Numbered from the stretch's first letter, positions 1 to 5,658 are shown. The stretch: 6,485 bases of DNA from JBECKQ01 sp040235375 (GCA_040235375.1 JBECKQ010000095.1:1-6485); one strand, 5' to 3'. Numbers and translations: made by a program. The notes: generated by a model not told the origin, from the sequence alone.

Positions 1-1264
1 CTCCGGGCGGCAACTGACTGGTGTCGATGCCGTTGGTCCCGGCGTCGATTCCGGGCGAGCCGGCCCGCAAGTGCAGATCGTCGTCGAGCGTGCCGGCGAT
101 GCCGTCGGCGCCGAGTTCGTCGACGAATCGCGGCTTTTGATCGATGTTGCCCACTCCGGGGTAGCCGCCCTTGACCACGGAGTGCCGGACGGACGAGCTG
201 GCATATACCGGGTAGACCTCTCGCCCGGCGTTCCAGAGGACGCAGTTGATGATGTTGACGATCGTGCCGCCATAACTATTCGCGGCGATCGTGGAGCTGC
301 TGCTGGTGTTGGCGACAAACGTGCAGTTGATCAGCGCGCCGCCGTTCGCATACAGGACGCGGCTGTCATGGTGACCGGTGAAGATGGAGTTCACGACGGT
401 CAGAACGGGGCCGGAGGCGTAAATCGCAGAGGCCGACCAGGAAGCATTTCGCACGAATCGGCAGCTCTGGAACAACGCCGGCCAATAGTTGCCGGTGACG
501 TAGACGCCGCCGCCGTAATCGGCATAGTTAAGCGTAAAGGTGCAATTGCTTACCTCGACATACGCATTGGTGACCCGCATGCCGCCGCCGTAATAACCGC
601 TCGCGTGGCCCTTCGCGTTCCCACCGGTGATCGTGCAGTTCGACAGCCTCGTCTCCGTGCTGAGATTGGTTGCGCGGACGACGGAGTAAGCGTTCTCCTC
701 GTTGTTGGCGAAATCCGGCCCATCGTCGCCGGCGAGATCGCCCGACAGCACGGTGACGTTGGGCGGCGTGGCGAGCTTGTCCGGATCGGGCGCGCCGCGG
801 CCGGCGTATCCGCCGCGCACGATGGTGCCACTGGGCAGGCTGAATGTCGCGGCGCGGTTACCCGGCGTGACAAGTCCGGCCTCATCAATGTCCGGCCGGT
901 AAACGCCGGCGCCGACCCGGATTTCCCCAGGGTGGGTCAGAAGTCGGGCGTGCTGCAATCCATCCTGGAGGTAGCGGTGCGCGGTAGTCCAGGAAAGACC
1001 GTTGCCACCGAGCGGGGCGTCGTCATCGACATAGATCACTTCGCGATGTTCGGGCGGCCAGAACTGTGGTCCGTCGATGTCCACATACTTCGAAAGCGGC
1101 CGCAATCCGTCGTCCGTTGTAGAGACACTGCCAGAGGCGGCCGCATGATCAATGCCTTCGACCGGCGGTGACTGCCCCCGGGTCGGTGTGATTGCACAGG
1201 TGAGAACCGCCGTAACGATCAGCAACGCGATTGCGACAGGCACGGCAGAGTTCGAACGTGACAT
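1..1264 (-). CDS. Secreted right-handed parallel beta-helix repeat protein (partial, C-terminus beyond the left edge)
   Basis: An open frame of 421 codons starts at ATG 1264 and reads off the left edge without a stop. The start is supported by GGAGG at 1278-1274 with a 9-base spacer. Residues 1-30 look like a Sec signal peptide: a short polar start, a hydrophobic core (AIALLIVTAVLTCAI) and a likely cleavage near TRG-Q. Residues 77-102 (IYVDDDAP, SWTTAHRYLQDGL), 114-124 (EIRVGAGVYRP) and 174-188 (SGDLAGDDGPDFANN) are blocks I recognise from planctomycete beta-helix exoproteins. From about 205 to 365, short Asn/Cys-containing turns repeat (SNCTITGG, SNCTFTLN, QSCRFVRN, INCTFVAN, INCVLWN), as expected of stacked pectin-lyase-like coils. 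Residues 371-410 (NIDQKPRFVDE, DDDLHLRAGSPGIDAGTN) are the usual closing block. The protein is probably exported and may be surface-associated or carbohydrate-binding. No catalytic residues can be assigned, so substrate and enzymatic activity are unknown. It is separated from mgtE upstream by 339 bases and probably has its own promoter. Confidence 0.9.
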   Translation of the reverse strand, partial: MSRSNSAVPVAIALLIVTAVLTCAITPTRGQSPPVEGIDHAAASGSVSTTDDGLRPLSKYVDIDGPQFWPPEHREVIYVDDDAPLGGNGLSWTTAHRYLQDGLQHARLLTHPGEIRVGAGVYRPDIDEAGLVTPGNRAATFSLPSGTIVRGGYAGRGAPDPDKLATPPNVTVLSGDLAGDDGPDFANNEENAYSVVRATNLSTETRLSNCTITGGNAKGHASGYYGGGMRVTNAYVEVSNCTFTLNYADYGGGVYVTGNYWPALFQSCRFVRNASWSASAIYASGPVLTVVNSIFTGHHDSRVLYANGGALINCTFVANTSSSSTIAANSYGGTIVNIINCVLWNAGREVYPVYASSSVRHSVVKGGYPGVGNIDQKPRFVDELGADGIAGTLDDDLHLRAGSPGIDAGTNGIDTSQLPPG

Positions 1265-1351
1265 GACTTCCGTCCTCCCATCCTCTCGATCAGCCGGTGA
1301 GATGGTGACTGGCGGCAGACCAGCCAAAGGCCATCAAGGATGCGCACCACC

Positions 1352-1380
1352 AGTATAGCTGAAAACCGCCCAAGTGCGGA
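1352..1380 (-). promoter_or_regulatory. Possible promoter of the beta-helix gene
   Basis: On the minus strand, TATACT (1357-1352) matches the sigma-70 -10 consensus at 5 of 6 positions. The hexamer 17 bases upstream, TCCGCA (1380-1375), is a poor -35 match at 3 of 6. Transcription would start near 1345, giving a leader of about 80 bases before ATG 1264. The position is right for a gene following a terminator-like hairpin, but the -35 is weak. Confidence 0.35.
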
Positions 1381-1571
1381 CGTTGAAACGGCCAGCCACT
1401 GTTCCCGCGTGCTGCTCCACCAGATGTTGGCGTCCAGCGGGCGTGTTCTTTCAGCGCCGTCGAGCAATAGCGGCCGGATGGCGTCAATCTGGGTAGTTGG
1501 CGGGGTCTGCGAGCGAGTGTCCTATAACATCGATGTAAGGTCAGTGTTGCTCAACAACCGCGGATCGAGTT

Positions 1572-1592
1572 CGCCGGCAGCGCTGTCCGGCG
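1572..1592 (-). terminator. GC-rich hairpin 12 bases after the mgtE stop
   Basis: The inverted repeat CGCCGG (1572-1577) / CCGGCG (1587-1592) is perfect over 6 bp. It encloses the palindrome CAGCGCTG (1578-1585), so the stem can continue past a one-base bulge. It lies 11 bases beyond the TAA of mgtE. No U-run follows on the minus strand, so it is not a textbook intrinsic terminator. It may protect the 3' end or act in U-tract-less termination. The hairpin is seen directly; the termination role is inferred from its position. Confidence 0.45.
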
Positions 1593-1603
1593 CAGCACGG
1601 CGC

Positions 1604-2929
1604 TTACAGAAGACTTCCACGGAGGATGAATGCGGCGAGCGTGAAGTAGATGACCAGGCCGGTGACGTCGACCAGGGTGGCCACGAAAGGCGCGGAACTG
1701 GTGGCCGGATCGAAGCCGAGGCGCCGCAGGATGAACGGCAGCATGCTGCCGGCCAGCGTGCCGATTGTCACCACGCCGATCAGGCTCAGCCAGACTGTGG
1801 CGGCCACCAGCAGGTAGTATTCGCCGTAGTCGTACAGGCCCAGGAACTGCCAGATCACGACGCGCAGGAAGCCGATCAGGCCCAGACCCGCGCCCAGGGT
1901 CGCACCTGCCTGTACCTCGCGAAAGAGCACCCGGAACCAGTCGCGAAGCCGCACTTCGTTCAGCGCGAGGGAACGGACGATCAACGTGGCCGCCTGTGAA
2001 CCGGAATTGCCGCCGCTGCTGATGATGAGCGGCACGAACATGGCGAGCACGACCGCCTTGGCGATCTCGCCTTCGAAGTAGCTCATCGCCGCGGCGGTGA
2101 GCATCTCGCCCAGAAACAGCGCCGAGAGCCAGCCGCCGCGCTTCTTGATCAGGCTGAAGAACCCCACGTCCAGGTAGGGAGCGCCCAGCGCCTCGGAACC
2201 GCCGAGCTTCTGAATGTCCTCTGTCGCCTCCTCGCGAAGAACGTCGACGATGTCGTCCACCGTGACGATTCCCTGCATGCGCCGCTCCTCATCGACCACG
2301 GGTACCGCCAGCAGGTCGTTCCGCTCGATCACCCGTGCGACTTCCTCCTGGTGAGTGGATTCGGTGACCGTAAGCGGGTCGCAGTGCATGATGTCGGTGA
2401 TGGTCGCGTCGGCGGGGGCGGCAAACAGCTCGCGCAGGGACAGCACACCTTGCAGGCGCTGCTCGGCGTCGAGGACGTAAACGTAGTAGAGCGTTTCGGG
2501 ATTGTTCTTCGTCTGCCGGCGCAGGTAGCGGATCGCCACGTCCACGGTCACATCCGGGCGGACGCGCACGAAGCGCGGGCTCATCAGGCCGCCGGCCTCG
2601 TCTTCCGCATAGGCGAGCAGGGCGTCGACCTCGCGCAGCGTGACGCCGTCGAGCATGGCTCGCAAGCGGCGGCGCTGTTCGGGTTCTGATGCCTGAAGCA
2701 CGTCGGCGGCGTCGTCGGGCGCGAGGAAGCGCATCCAGACGGATGCGGTGCCGTTTTGAAGATTCTCGAGAAGCCCCGCCTGGTCGGCTGGCGACAGTGA
2801 CGAGAAGAGGACCTGGGCGTCGTCCTCCTTGAGCAGCAGAAACGCTTCGGCGCGTTCCTCGTCAATCAGCGCGGGCCAGGCTTCACGAAGGGACTGGGCA
2901 TCGAATTCGGCTGGGGCTTGGAGAGGCAT
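1604..2929 (-). CDS. mgtE: MgtE-family magnesium transporter/channel
   Basis: The frame is complete at 441 residues, close to the usual length of about 450. ATG 2929 is preceded by GGGAG (2943-2939) with a 9-base spacer. Residues 10-115 form the MgtE N domain (acidic helical repeats such as LSPADQAGLLENL and LAPDDAADVLQ, ending EDEAGGLMSP). Residues 116-180 and 181-240 are two CBS domains (YYVYVLDAEQRLQGVLSLREL; LAVPVVDEERRMQGIVTVDDIVDVL). About five membrane helices follow, near 265-285, 291-318, 341-362, 370-400 and 413-437. The pore signature GGNSGSQAAT lies at 307-315. Asp421 in FVATLVDVTGL corresponds, by motif, to the pore Asp432 of Thermus thermophilus MgtE. In known homologues the cytosolic N and CBS domains sense Mg2+ and close the pore when internal Mg2+ is high; that gating is inferred here. 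It acts in the inner membrane, taking up Mg2+. It may be preceded by a leader ORF and a hairpin. Confidence 0.96.
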   Translation of the reverse strand: MPLQAPAEFDAQSLREAWPALIDEERAEAFLLLKEDDAQVLFSSLSPADQAGLLENLQNGTASVWMRFLAPDDAADVLQASEPEQRRRLRAMLDGVTLREVDALLAYAEDEAGGLMSPRFVRVRPDVTVDVAIRYLRRQTKNNPETLYYVYVLDAEQRLQGVLSLRELFAAPADATITDIMHCDPLTVTESTHQEEVARVIERNDLLAVPVVDEERRMQGIVTVDDIVDVLREEATEDIQKLGGSEALGAPYLDVGFFSLIKKRGGWLSALFLGEMLTAAAMSYFEGEIAKAVVLAMFVPLIISSGGNSGSQAATLIVRSLALNEVRLRDWFRVLFREVQAGATLGAGLGLIGFLRVVIWQFLGLYDYGEYYLLVAATVWLSLIGVVTIGTLAGSMLPFILRRLGFDPATSSAPFVATLVDVTGLVIYFTLAAFILRGSLL

Positions 2930-2945
2930 GGCCGACGTCTCCCGC

Positions 2946-2976
2946 CTGGCGACGGGGCCTCGGCCGAAGTCGCCAG
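2946..2976 (-). promoter_or_regulatory. Hairpin directly upstream of the mgtE Shine-Dalgarno
   Basis: CTGGCGAC (2946-2953) and GTCGCCAG (2969-2976) form a perfect 8-bp stem around a 15-base GC-rich loop. On the mgtE mRNA the stem ends 2 bases before the GGGAG Shine-Dalgarno and begins 4 bases after the stop of the small upstream frame. This placement could influence translation initiation or mRNA stability of mgtE. The inverted repeat is observed; any regulatory role is inference. I do not see the conserved elements of the M-box magnesium riboswitch. Confidence 0.4.
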
Positions 2977-2980
2977 CGCG

Positions 2981-3031
2981 TCAGATTTGATTCAGCATGT
3001 CGCAGCGACACGGGCCGTCCGGATCGCTCAT
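2981..3031 (-). CDS. Possible 16-residue leader peptide upstream of mgtE
   Basis: ATG 3031 opens a 17-codon frame ending at TGA 2983-2981. It encodes MSDPDGPCRCDMLNQI. An AAGGA Shine-Dalgarno (3045-3041) sits 9 bases before this ATG, better placed than for any other start nearby. A competing ATG at 3038, in another frame, is only 2 bases from the same AAGGA. The frame ends 51 bases before mgtE, with the 8-bp hairpin in between. The peptide has two Pro codons, a Cys-Arg-Cys motif and several acidic residues. It matches no family I know. Leader peptides control some Mg2+ transporter genes (mgtL of Salmonella mgtA), but there is no sequence resemblance. Such short frames also arise by chance in GC-rich DNA. 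Confidence 0.3.
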   Translation of the reverse strand: MSDPDGPCRCDMLNQI

Positions 3032-3054
3032 GGCTCATCGTCCTTTCGCGGGAG

Positions 3055-3083
3055 ACGTTAACAAGCGCTGGGGCGTACCGCAA
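3055..3083 (-). promoter_or_regulatory. Possible promoter of the mgtE leader/mgtE
   Basis: On the minus strand, TTGCGG (3083-3078) and TAACGT (3060-3055) are separated by 17 bases. Each matches its sigma-70 hexamer at only 3 of 6 positions. The start would fall near 3048, just ahead of the AAGGA at 3045. The site lies after the hairpin that follows doxX, which fits an independent mgtE transcript. Confidence 0.3.
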
Positions 3084-3112
3084 GGGTCGAGTCGCCATGT
3101 TGATCGGGTCGA

Positions 3113-3147
3113 ACCGGCCGAAACGTGGATGGTACGGTCCGGCCGGT
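3113..3147 (-). terminator. Inverted repeat downstream of doxX
   Basis: ACCGGCCG (3113-3120) and CGGCCGGT (3140-3147) are perfect 8-bp arms around a 19-base loop. A G-U pair can be added on the outside in the minus-strand transcript. It begins 55 bases after the doxX stop and precedes the putative mgtE promoter. There is no U-tract after it. Its position suggests an RNA 3'-end structure separating doxX from mgtE; this is inference. Confidence 0.35.
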
Positions 3148-3202
3148 CGGGGGGGAGCGGACGTGTTCGATACTCTTGCTTGGCCCAGGTGCACGTCTTC
3201 AT

Positions 3203-3703
3203 CTAGGGCGACAAGCCGGCGCCAAGTCGGCGCTTCGACCGCGCGCTGCGAATCAGCCCATCCACCGAGAACTTTCCGCCGCCCGCCAGCAGCAGCGTCA
3301 CGAACACGGTGAGATAGAGAAGAGCGAGTTCCTTCGTCGCCCAGGGGTCTGCGTGATGGAAGATGACGCCGGCGACGAACATGTTGATGATCAGCGGGAT
3401 GGCCGCCAGCCGCGTGAGGAAGCCGGCCACGATCAGCAGGGCGCAGAAGAACTCGGCGAACACAACGAGGCCGAGACTGGCCGACGCGCCGATATGGAAC
3501 GGATCGAAGAACTTCGCGGATATCTCCGAGAAGTGCGTCAGCTTGCTGAACCCATGCAGAAGAGCAAGGTTCAGGCCGAAACCGAGGCGAAGCGCCAGAA
3601 GACCGAGGGAGTGCAGCACTTCCCGGCCGCGAGAAGCTTCCGGCAAAGGTCGGTCTGTGGTGGATGAATCGCTCATCGAAGCGTTGCTGTGCATCATCGC
3701 CAT
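3203..3703 (-). CDS. DoxX-family integral membrane protein
   Basis: The frame encodes 166 residues if begun at ATG 3703. Four hydrophobic segments are visible, near 31-52 (VLHSLGLLALRLGFGLNLALLHG), 75-97 (ASLGLVVFAEFFCALLIVAGF), 99-117 (LAAIPLIINMFVAGVIFHH) and 125-142 (ELALLYLTVFVTLLLAGGG). Family hallmarks are R39 in the first helix, the 'HGFSKL' turn, 'FAEFFCALLIVAGFLTRLAAIPL', and the 'GGGKFSVDGLI' end. DoxX proteins are usually 130-160 residues, so the length fits. Characterised members include a subunit of archaeal thiosulfate:quinone oxidoreductase and a mycobacterial protein linked to oxidative-stress defence; for most bacterial members the role is unknown, as here. The start is uncertain: in-frame ATGs occur at codons 1, 3, 4 and 10, and none has a clear Shine-Dalgarno. 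The first 28 residues are polar and would be cytosolic. It is flanked by intergenic hairpins and is probably transcribed alone. Confidence 0.85.
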   Translation of the reverse strand: MAMMHSNASMSDSSTTDRPLPEASRGREVLHSLGLLALRLGFGLNLALLHGFSKLTHFSEISAKFFDPFHIGASASLGLVVFAEFFCALLIVAGFLTRLAAIPLIINMFVAGVIFHHADPWATKELALLYLTVFVTLLLAGGGKFSVDGLIRSARSKRRLGAGLSP

Positions 3704-3780
3704 GGATTGATGCCATCCGTTCTGGTGATTGGTCGGTGCGTGCGAGTTGCCCTCGCAGCGTCGATCGGCCCGGCGGACGG

Positions 3781-3809
3781 ATGTTAGGGTGCCTCAGCCC
3801 CCGCTGCAA
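3781..3809 (-). promoter_or_regulatory. Possible promoter of doxX
   Basis: On the minus strand, TTGCAG (3809-3804) and TAACAT (3786-3781) are 17 bases apart. They match the -35 at 3 of 6 and the -10 at 4 of 6. Transcription would start near 3774, giving a leader of about 70 bases before ATG 3703. The hexamers resemble those proposed ahead of mgtE. The match is weak and rests on spacing and position. Confidence 0.25.
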
Positions 3810-3853
3810 TCCGACGCAGCTATCTGGTCTCCCGAGGCCACCGAGCCTGGATT

Positions 3854-3873
3854 CGGTCCGCTGCCGCGGACCG
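3854..3873. repeat. Perfect 8-bp inverted repeat with a 4-base loop
   Basis: CGGTCCGC (3854-3861) and GCGGACCG (3866-3873) flank TGCC. The result is a tight, very stable stem-loop on either strand. On the plus strand it extends by U-G and U-A pairs. It has no U-tract on the minus strand. It stands only 2 bases from a second inverted repeat, so the two look like one composite structured element. Confidence 0.6.
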
Positions 3874-3875
3874 GA

Positions 3876-3912
3876 CTCCCTCCCCCATGGCAGGTGGACG
3901 GCAGGGAGGGGG
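3876..3912. repeat. CCCTCCC / GGGAGGG palindromic element
   Basis: CTCCCTCCC (3876-3884) can pair with GGGAGGGGG (3904-3912) over 9 positions, one of them a T-G pair, around a 19-base loop. Intergenic repeats with CCCTCCC...GGGAGGG arms are common in many bacterial genomes as REP-like dispersed elements. Only one copy is visible here, so membership of such a family is inference. It could equally serve as an RNA 3'-end structure for mscS. Confidence 0.4.
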
Positions 3913-4006
3913 TTGCGTTGGCCGACAGGTCTCCGACCGTCGATGACGTTAAGGCGCAGGCGGCACAGAGCGTGCAATCCTGCGGAATCGGCGGGCGCGA
4001 AGGCTC

Positions 4007-4026
4007 CGACCATCGCCCGGTGGTCG
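4007..4026 (-). terminator. Hairpin 40 bases after the mscS stop
   Basis: CGACCA (4007-4012) and TGGTCG (4021-4026) form a perfect 6-bp stem. The inner bases can add a further T-G and C-G pair, leaving a GCCC loop. It is the first structure met by a transcript leaving mscS. It lacks a U-tract, like the other hairpins of this window. A termination or 3'-end role is inferred. Confidence 0.35.
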
Positions 4027-4066
4027 CCCGCCCGGAAGCGCCGCCAGACGATTGAAGCAGTGCCCG

Positions 4067-5500
4067 TTACACGACTGCGGCCGCTTGGTGAATATGCACA
4101 TCCCGCTGCGGGAACGGAATGGAGATACCTTCCGCGTCGAAGCGCTCCTTGGCGGTGCGGGTCACATCCCAGTAGACCGTCCAGTAGTCGCTCGTCTTGG
4201 TCCACGGCCGGCAGATGAAGTTCACCGAGGAATCGCCAAGCTCGTGCAGCTTGATCACCGGCGCAGGGTCGTCGAGAACCAGTTCGTGGTTCTTGAGGAT
4301 GTCTTCCAGAATGGCCTGGGCCTTGTCCGCGTCGTCCGAGTAGCCGATGCCGAACGTCAGGTCGACGCGGCGGATGGGCAGGCCGGTGATGTTGGTGATC
4401 ACGTTCCCCCAGATCGCGTTGTTGGGCACGATGATCCGTTGGTTGTCCCAACTCTTGATCTGCGTGGAGACGAGGTTCATGGCGTCTACGCTGCCGGAGA
4501 TTCCTCCCGCCACGCTTACCGCGTCACCCACGTCGAACGGGCGATAGGCGAGGATCATGATTCCGCTCGCGAAGTTGCTGAGCGTGCCCTGCAGGGCGAA
4601 GGCGACGACGAAGCCGGCCGCGCCGATGACGGCCACCACCGGCCCGATGCTGATCTCCAGCATGGTGATGGCGACCATCAGGCCGACCAGCAACGTCGCG
4701 CGGCGCACGATGTGGACCAGGAATTCCTGAAGAAGCATCGACGCTTTTCGATGCACCTGCAACGCCTTGCGCGTGCCCTTTCCGAGGATGGCCGCCAGTA
4801 TCCAGAATACGATGAGCGTGACGATGAACTTGACGATATTAAGGCCCCAGCGAACCCCGCCCTGTGACGACTGAAGCCAGCCGACGAAGGCGGTCCATGC
4901 TGCGGCCGTATCGGTCACGTCCACGTTGAGCCCCGCAATCGCGTTCAGATAGGTTCGATATGGCGCCGGATCGCCGCCCTTGCGCTCCAGCTCGTCGAGC
5001 ACGGCGTCCATGCGATCGACCAGCGCGGTGCGCTGTTCACGGAGTGTGTTGAGCTTGGTGAGCGTTTCGGCCTTGGCCGCCTTCTGCGCCTCCGCTGCTT
5101 GCTGGGCGGCCTCGGCCTGCTCATTCGGCTTTGATTCCTCGCCGGTTTTCGGGGCGGCCGATTCTGTCTTGGACTCCGCCGCCTCCTCCGCCTCGGCGGC
5201 GATCTGCTCCGCTTCGCTGACGGCTCGATTGCTCTTCTTGACGGCCAGCTCGGCGGCGCTGATTTCGGCCACCTTGGCCTTGACCAGATCGCGCCAGGCA
5301 TCCGCCTCGACGATCAGCTCGTCCTTGGTCAGCGGCTTCAGCAGCAGTTCGAGCTCGTCAACCGGAATGGTCGGGTCGCCGGTCGTGACCGCCTGGGGCG
5401 CCTTTGCATCCTGCGCCCGAGCGGCGGAGGGCGTCAGAGACACCGCCAGCGCGACGGCGACCATAATCGGCAGCGACACTAGCTGACGCCGTTTGTTCAT
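4067..5500 (-). CDS. mscS: MscS-family small-conductance mechanosensitive channel with N-terminal periplasmic coiled coil
   Basis: The protein has 477 residues from ATG 5500, against 286 for E. coli MscS. The start is fixed by GGAGGTG (5514-5508) 7 bases upstream and by a signal peptide at residues 1-30 (LVSLPIMVAVALAVSL, then ARAQ). Residues 45-175 are charged and Ala/Glu-rich (AEQIAAEAEEAAES; AEAAQQAAEAQKAAKAE) and probably form a periplasmic coiled coil. Membrane helices lie near 221-240, 264-284 and 286-315. The third is the pore helix, with GAAGFVVAFALQGTLSNFASG followed by YRPFDVGD. The beta domain covers about 325-385 (IIVPNNAIWGNVITN), and the alpha/beta C-terminal cage ends with GISIPFPQRDVHIH, the classic MscS ending. 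It should open under membrane tension at osmotic downshift and release solutes. Aligning by motif with E. coli, both gate leucines (L105, L109) are Phe here (F297, F301), and G108 is Ala300. A near-consensus promoter and dyads lie upstream. Confidence 0.94.
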   Translation of the reverse strand: MNKRRQLVSLPIMVAVALAVSLTPSAARAQDAKAPQAVTTGDPTIPVDELELLLKPLTKDELIVEADAWRDLVKAKVAEISAAELAVKKSNRAVSEAEQIAAEAEEAAESKTESAAPKTGEESKPNEQAEAAQQAAEAQKAAKAETLTKLNTLREQRTALVDRMDAVLDELERKGGDPAPYRTYLNAIAGLNVDVTDTAAAWTAFVGWLQSSQGGVRWGLNIVKFIVTLIVFWILAAILGKGTRKALQVHRKASMLLQEFLVHIVRRATLLVGLMVAITMLEISIGPVVAVIGAAGFVVAFALQGTLSNFASGIMILAYRPFDVGDAVSVAGGISGSVDAMNLVSTQIKSWDNQRIIVPNNAIWGNVITNITGLPIRRVDLTFGIGYSDDADKAQAILEDILKNHELVLDDPAPVIKLHELGDSSVNFICRPWTKTSDYWTVYWDVTRTAKERFDAEGISIPFPQRDVHIHQAAAVV

Positions 5501-5507
5501 GGGAAAA

Positions 5508-5514
5508 CACCTCC
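5508..5514 (-). promoter_or_regulatory. Strong Shine-Dalgarno of mscS
   Basis: GGAGGTG on the minus strand lies 7 bases before ATG 5500. It decides the start: the open frame extends 96 codons further upstream to 5788, but that extension has no such site and runs through the promoter. Confidence 0.85.
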
Positions 5515-5623
5515 ATAAGTGGTTTTGAGCGAACCGGGGCCCGTTCCGAGCAGGCGGAATGCCGAGGTGCGGCACTTCCGCAGAAACGTGAGAGGCAGGA
5601 CCCGACGCGATGAACTTGGCGGG

Positions 5624-5651
5624 ATTATAGCGGCAAAGATCTCGGTGTGAA
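5624..5651 (-). promoter_or_regulatory. Sigma-70 type promoter of mscS
   Basis: On the minus strand, TTCACA (5651-5646) matches the -35 consensus at 5 of 6. TATAAT (5629-5624) is a perfect -10. The spacer is 16 bases, slightly short but acceptable. Transcription would start near 5617 and leave a leader of about 117 bases. It is the best promoter in the window. A small dyad covers the -35 box. Confidence 0.65.
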
Positions 5652-5658
5652 TCCACAC
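5645..5658. promoter_or_regulatory. Dyad overlapping the mscS -35 box (possible operator)
   Basis: GTGTG (5645-5649) and CACAC (5654-5658) are perfect 5-bp arms around AATC. The left arm overlaps most of the -35 hexamer (5646-5651). A bound repressor there would block RNA polymerase. The dyad is observed; operator function is speculation because such short dyads occur by chance. Confidence 0.25.

Larger units (their letters stand above)
1265..1603. other. Intergenic region between mgtE and the beta-helix gene
   Basis: These 339 bases have no convincing gene. The short frames crossing them lack a Shine-Dalgarno or recognisable protein sequence. In transcription order (minus strand) there is a strong GC inverted repeat just after the mgtE stop, a small TGTTG-CT-CAACA inverted repeat at 1545-1556, then about 150 bases with nothing I can name. 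A TATACT box near 1355 and the Shine-Dalgarno of the beta-helix gene follow. Confidence 0.6.
3704..4066. other. Intergenic region between mscS and doxX, rich in inverted repeats
   Basis: These 363 bases contain no gene I can support. Open frames cross them on both strands, but they are Arg/Pro/Gly-rich, lack a Shine-Dalgarno and resemble no family, as is typical of non-coding GC-rich DNA. The region holds three hairpins (listed separately), a short direct repeat of CTCCGACC (about 3933 and 4004) and a weak promoter-like pair ahead of doxX. Confidence 0.6.

Noticed and set aside
71..1171. Long plus-strand open frame of 366 codons
   Set aside because: It is antisense to the beta-helix gene, whose minus-strand reading has a signal peptide, a Shine-Dalgarno and family motifs. 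The plus-strand protein is compositionally odd and matches nothing.
1463..1477. The 15-mer AGCAATAGCGGCCGG, found again at 6151-6165
   Set aside because: One copy is intergenic and the other codes for part of the H-X9-DG protein. Flanking bases differ at once, no target-site or palindromic structure is present, and one chance 15-mer repeat is not improbable in a GC-rich window.
2930..3202. M-box (ykoK) magnesium riboswitch upstream of mgtE
   Set aside because: The leader lacks the conserved M-box core elements I know and is short after the putative start site. Only a mini-ORF and one hairpin are visible. A covariance-model search would settle it.
3926..4012. Direct repeat of CTCCGACC as a possible att site or CRISPR-like unit
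   Set aside because: It is only 8 exact bases in two copies about 70 bases apart, with no integrase, spacer pattern or further copies.
2883..4451. Minus-strand open frame of 522 codons
   Set aside because: It overlaps mscS, doxX and mgtE in another frame, is Arg/Pro/Gly-rich, has no Shine-Dalgarno at its start and resembles no family. Long stop-free frames are expected in GC-rich DNA.
4052..4867. Plus-strand open frame of 271 codons
   Set aside because: It is antisense to mscS. Its His/Asp/Arg-rich product is what the reverse of this coding sequence would give, and no family motif is present.
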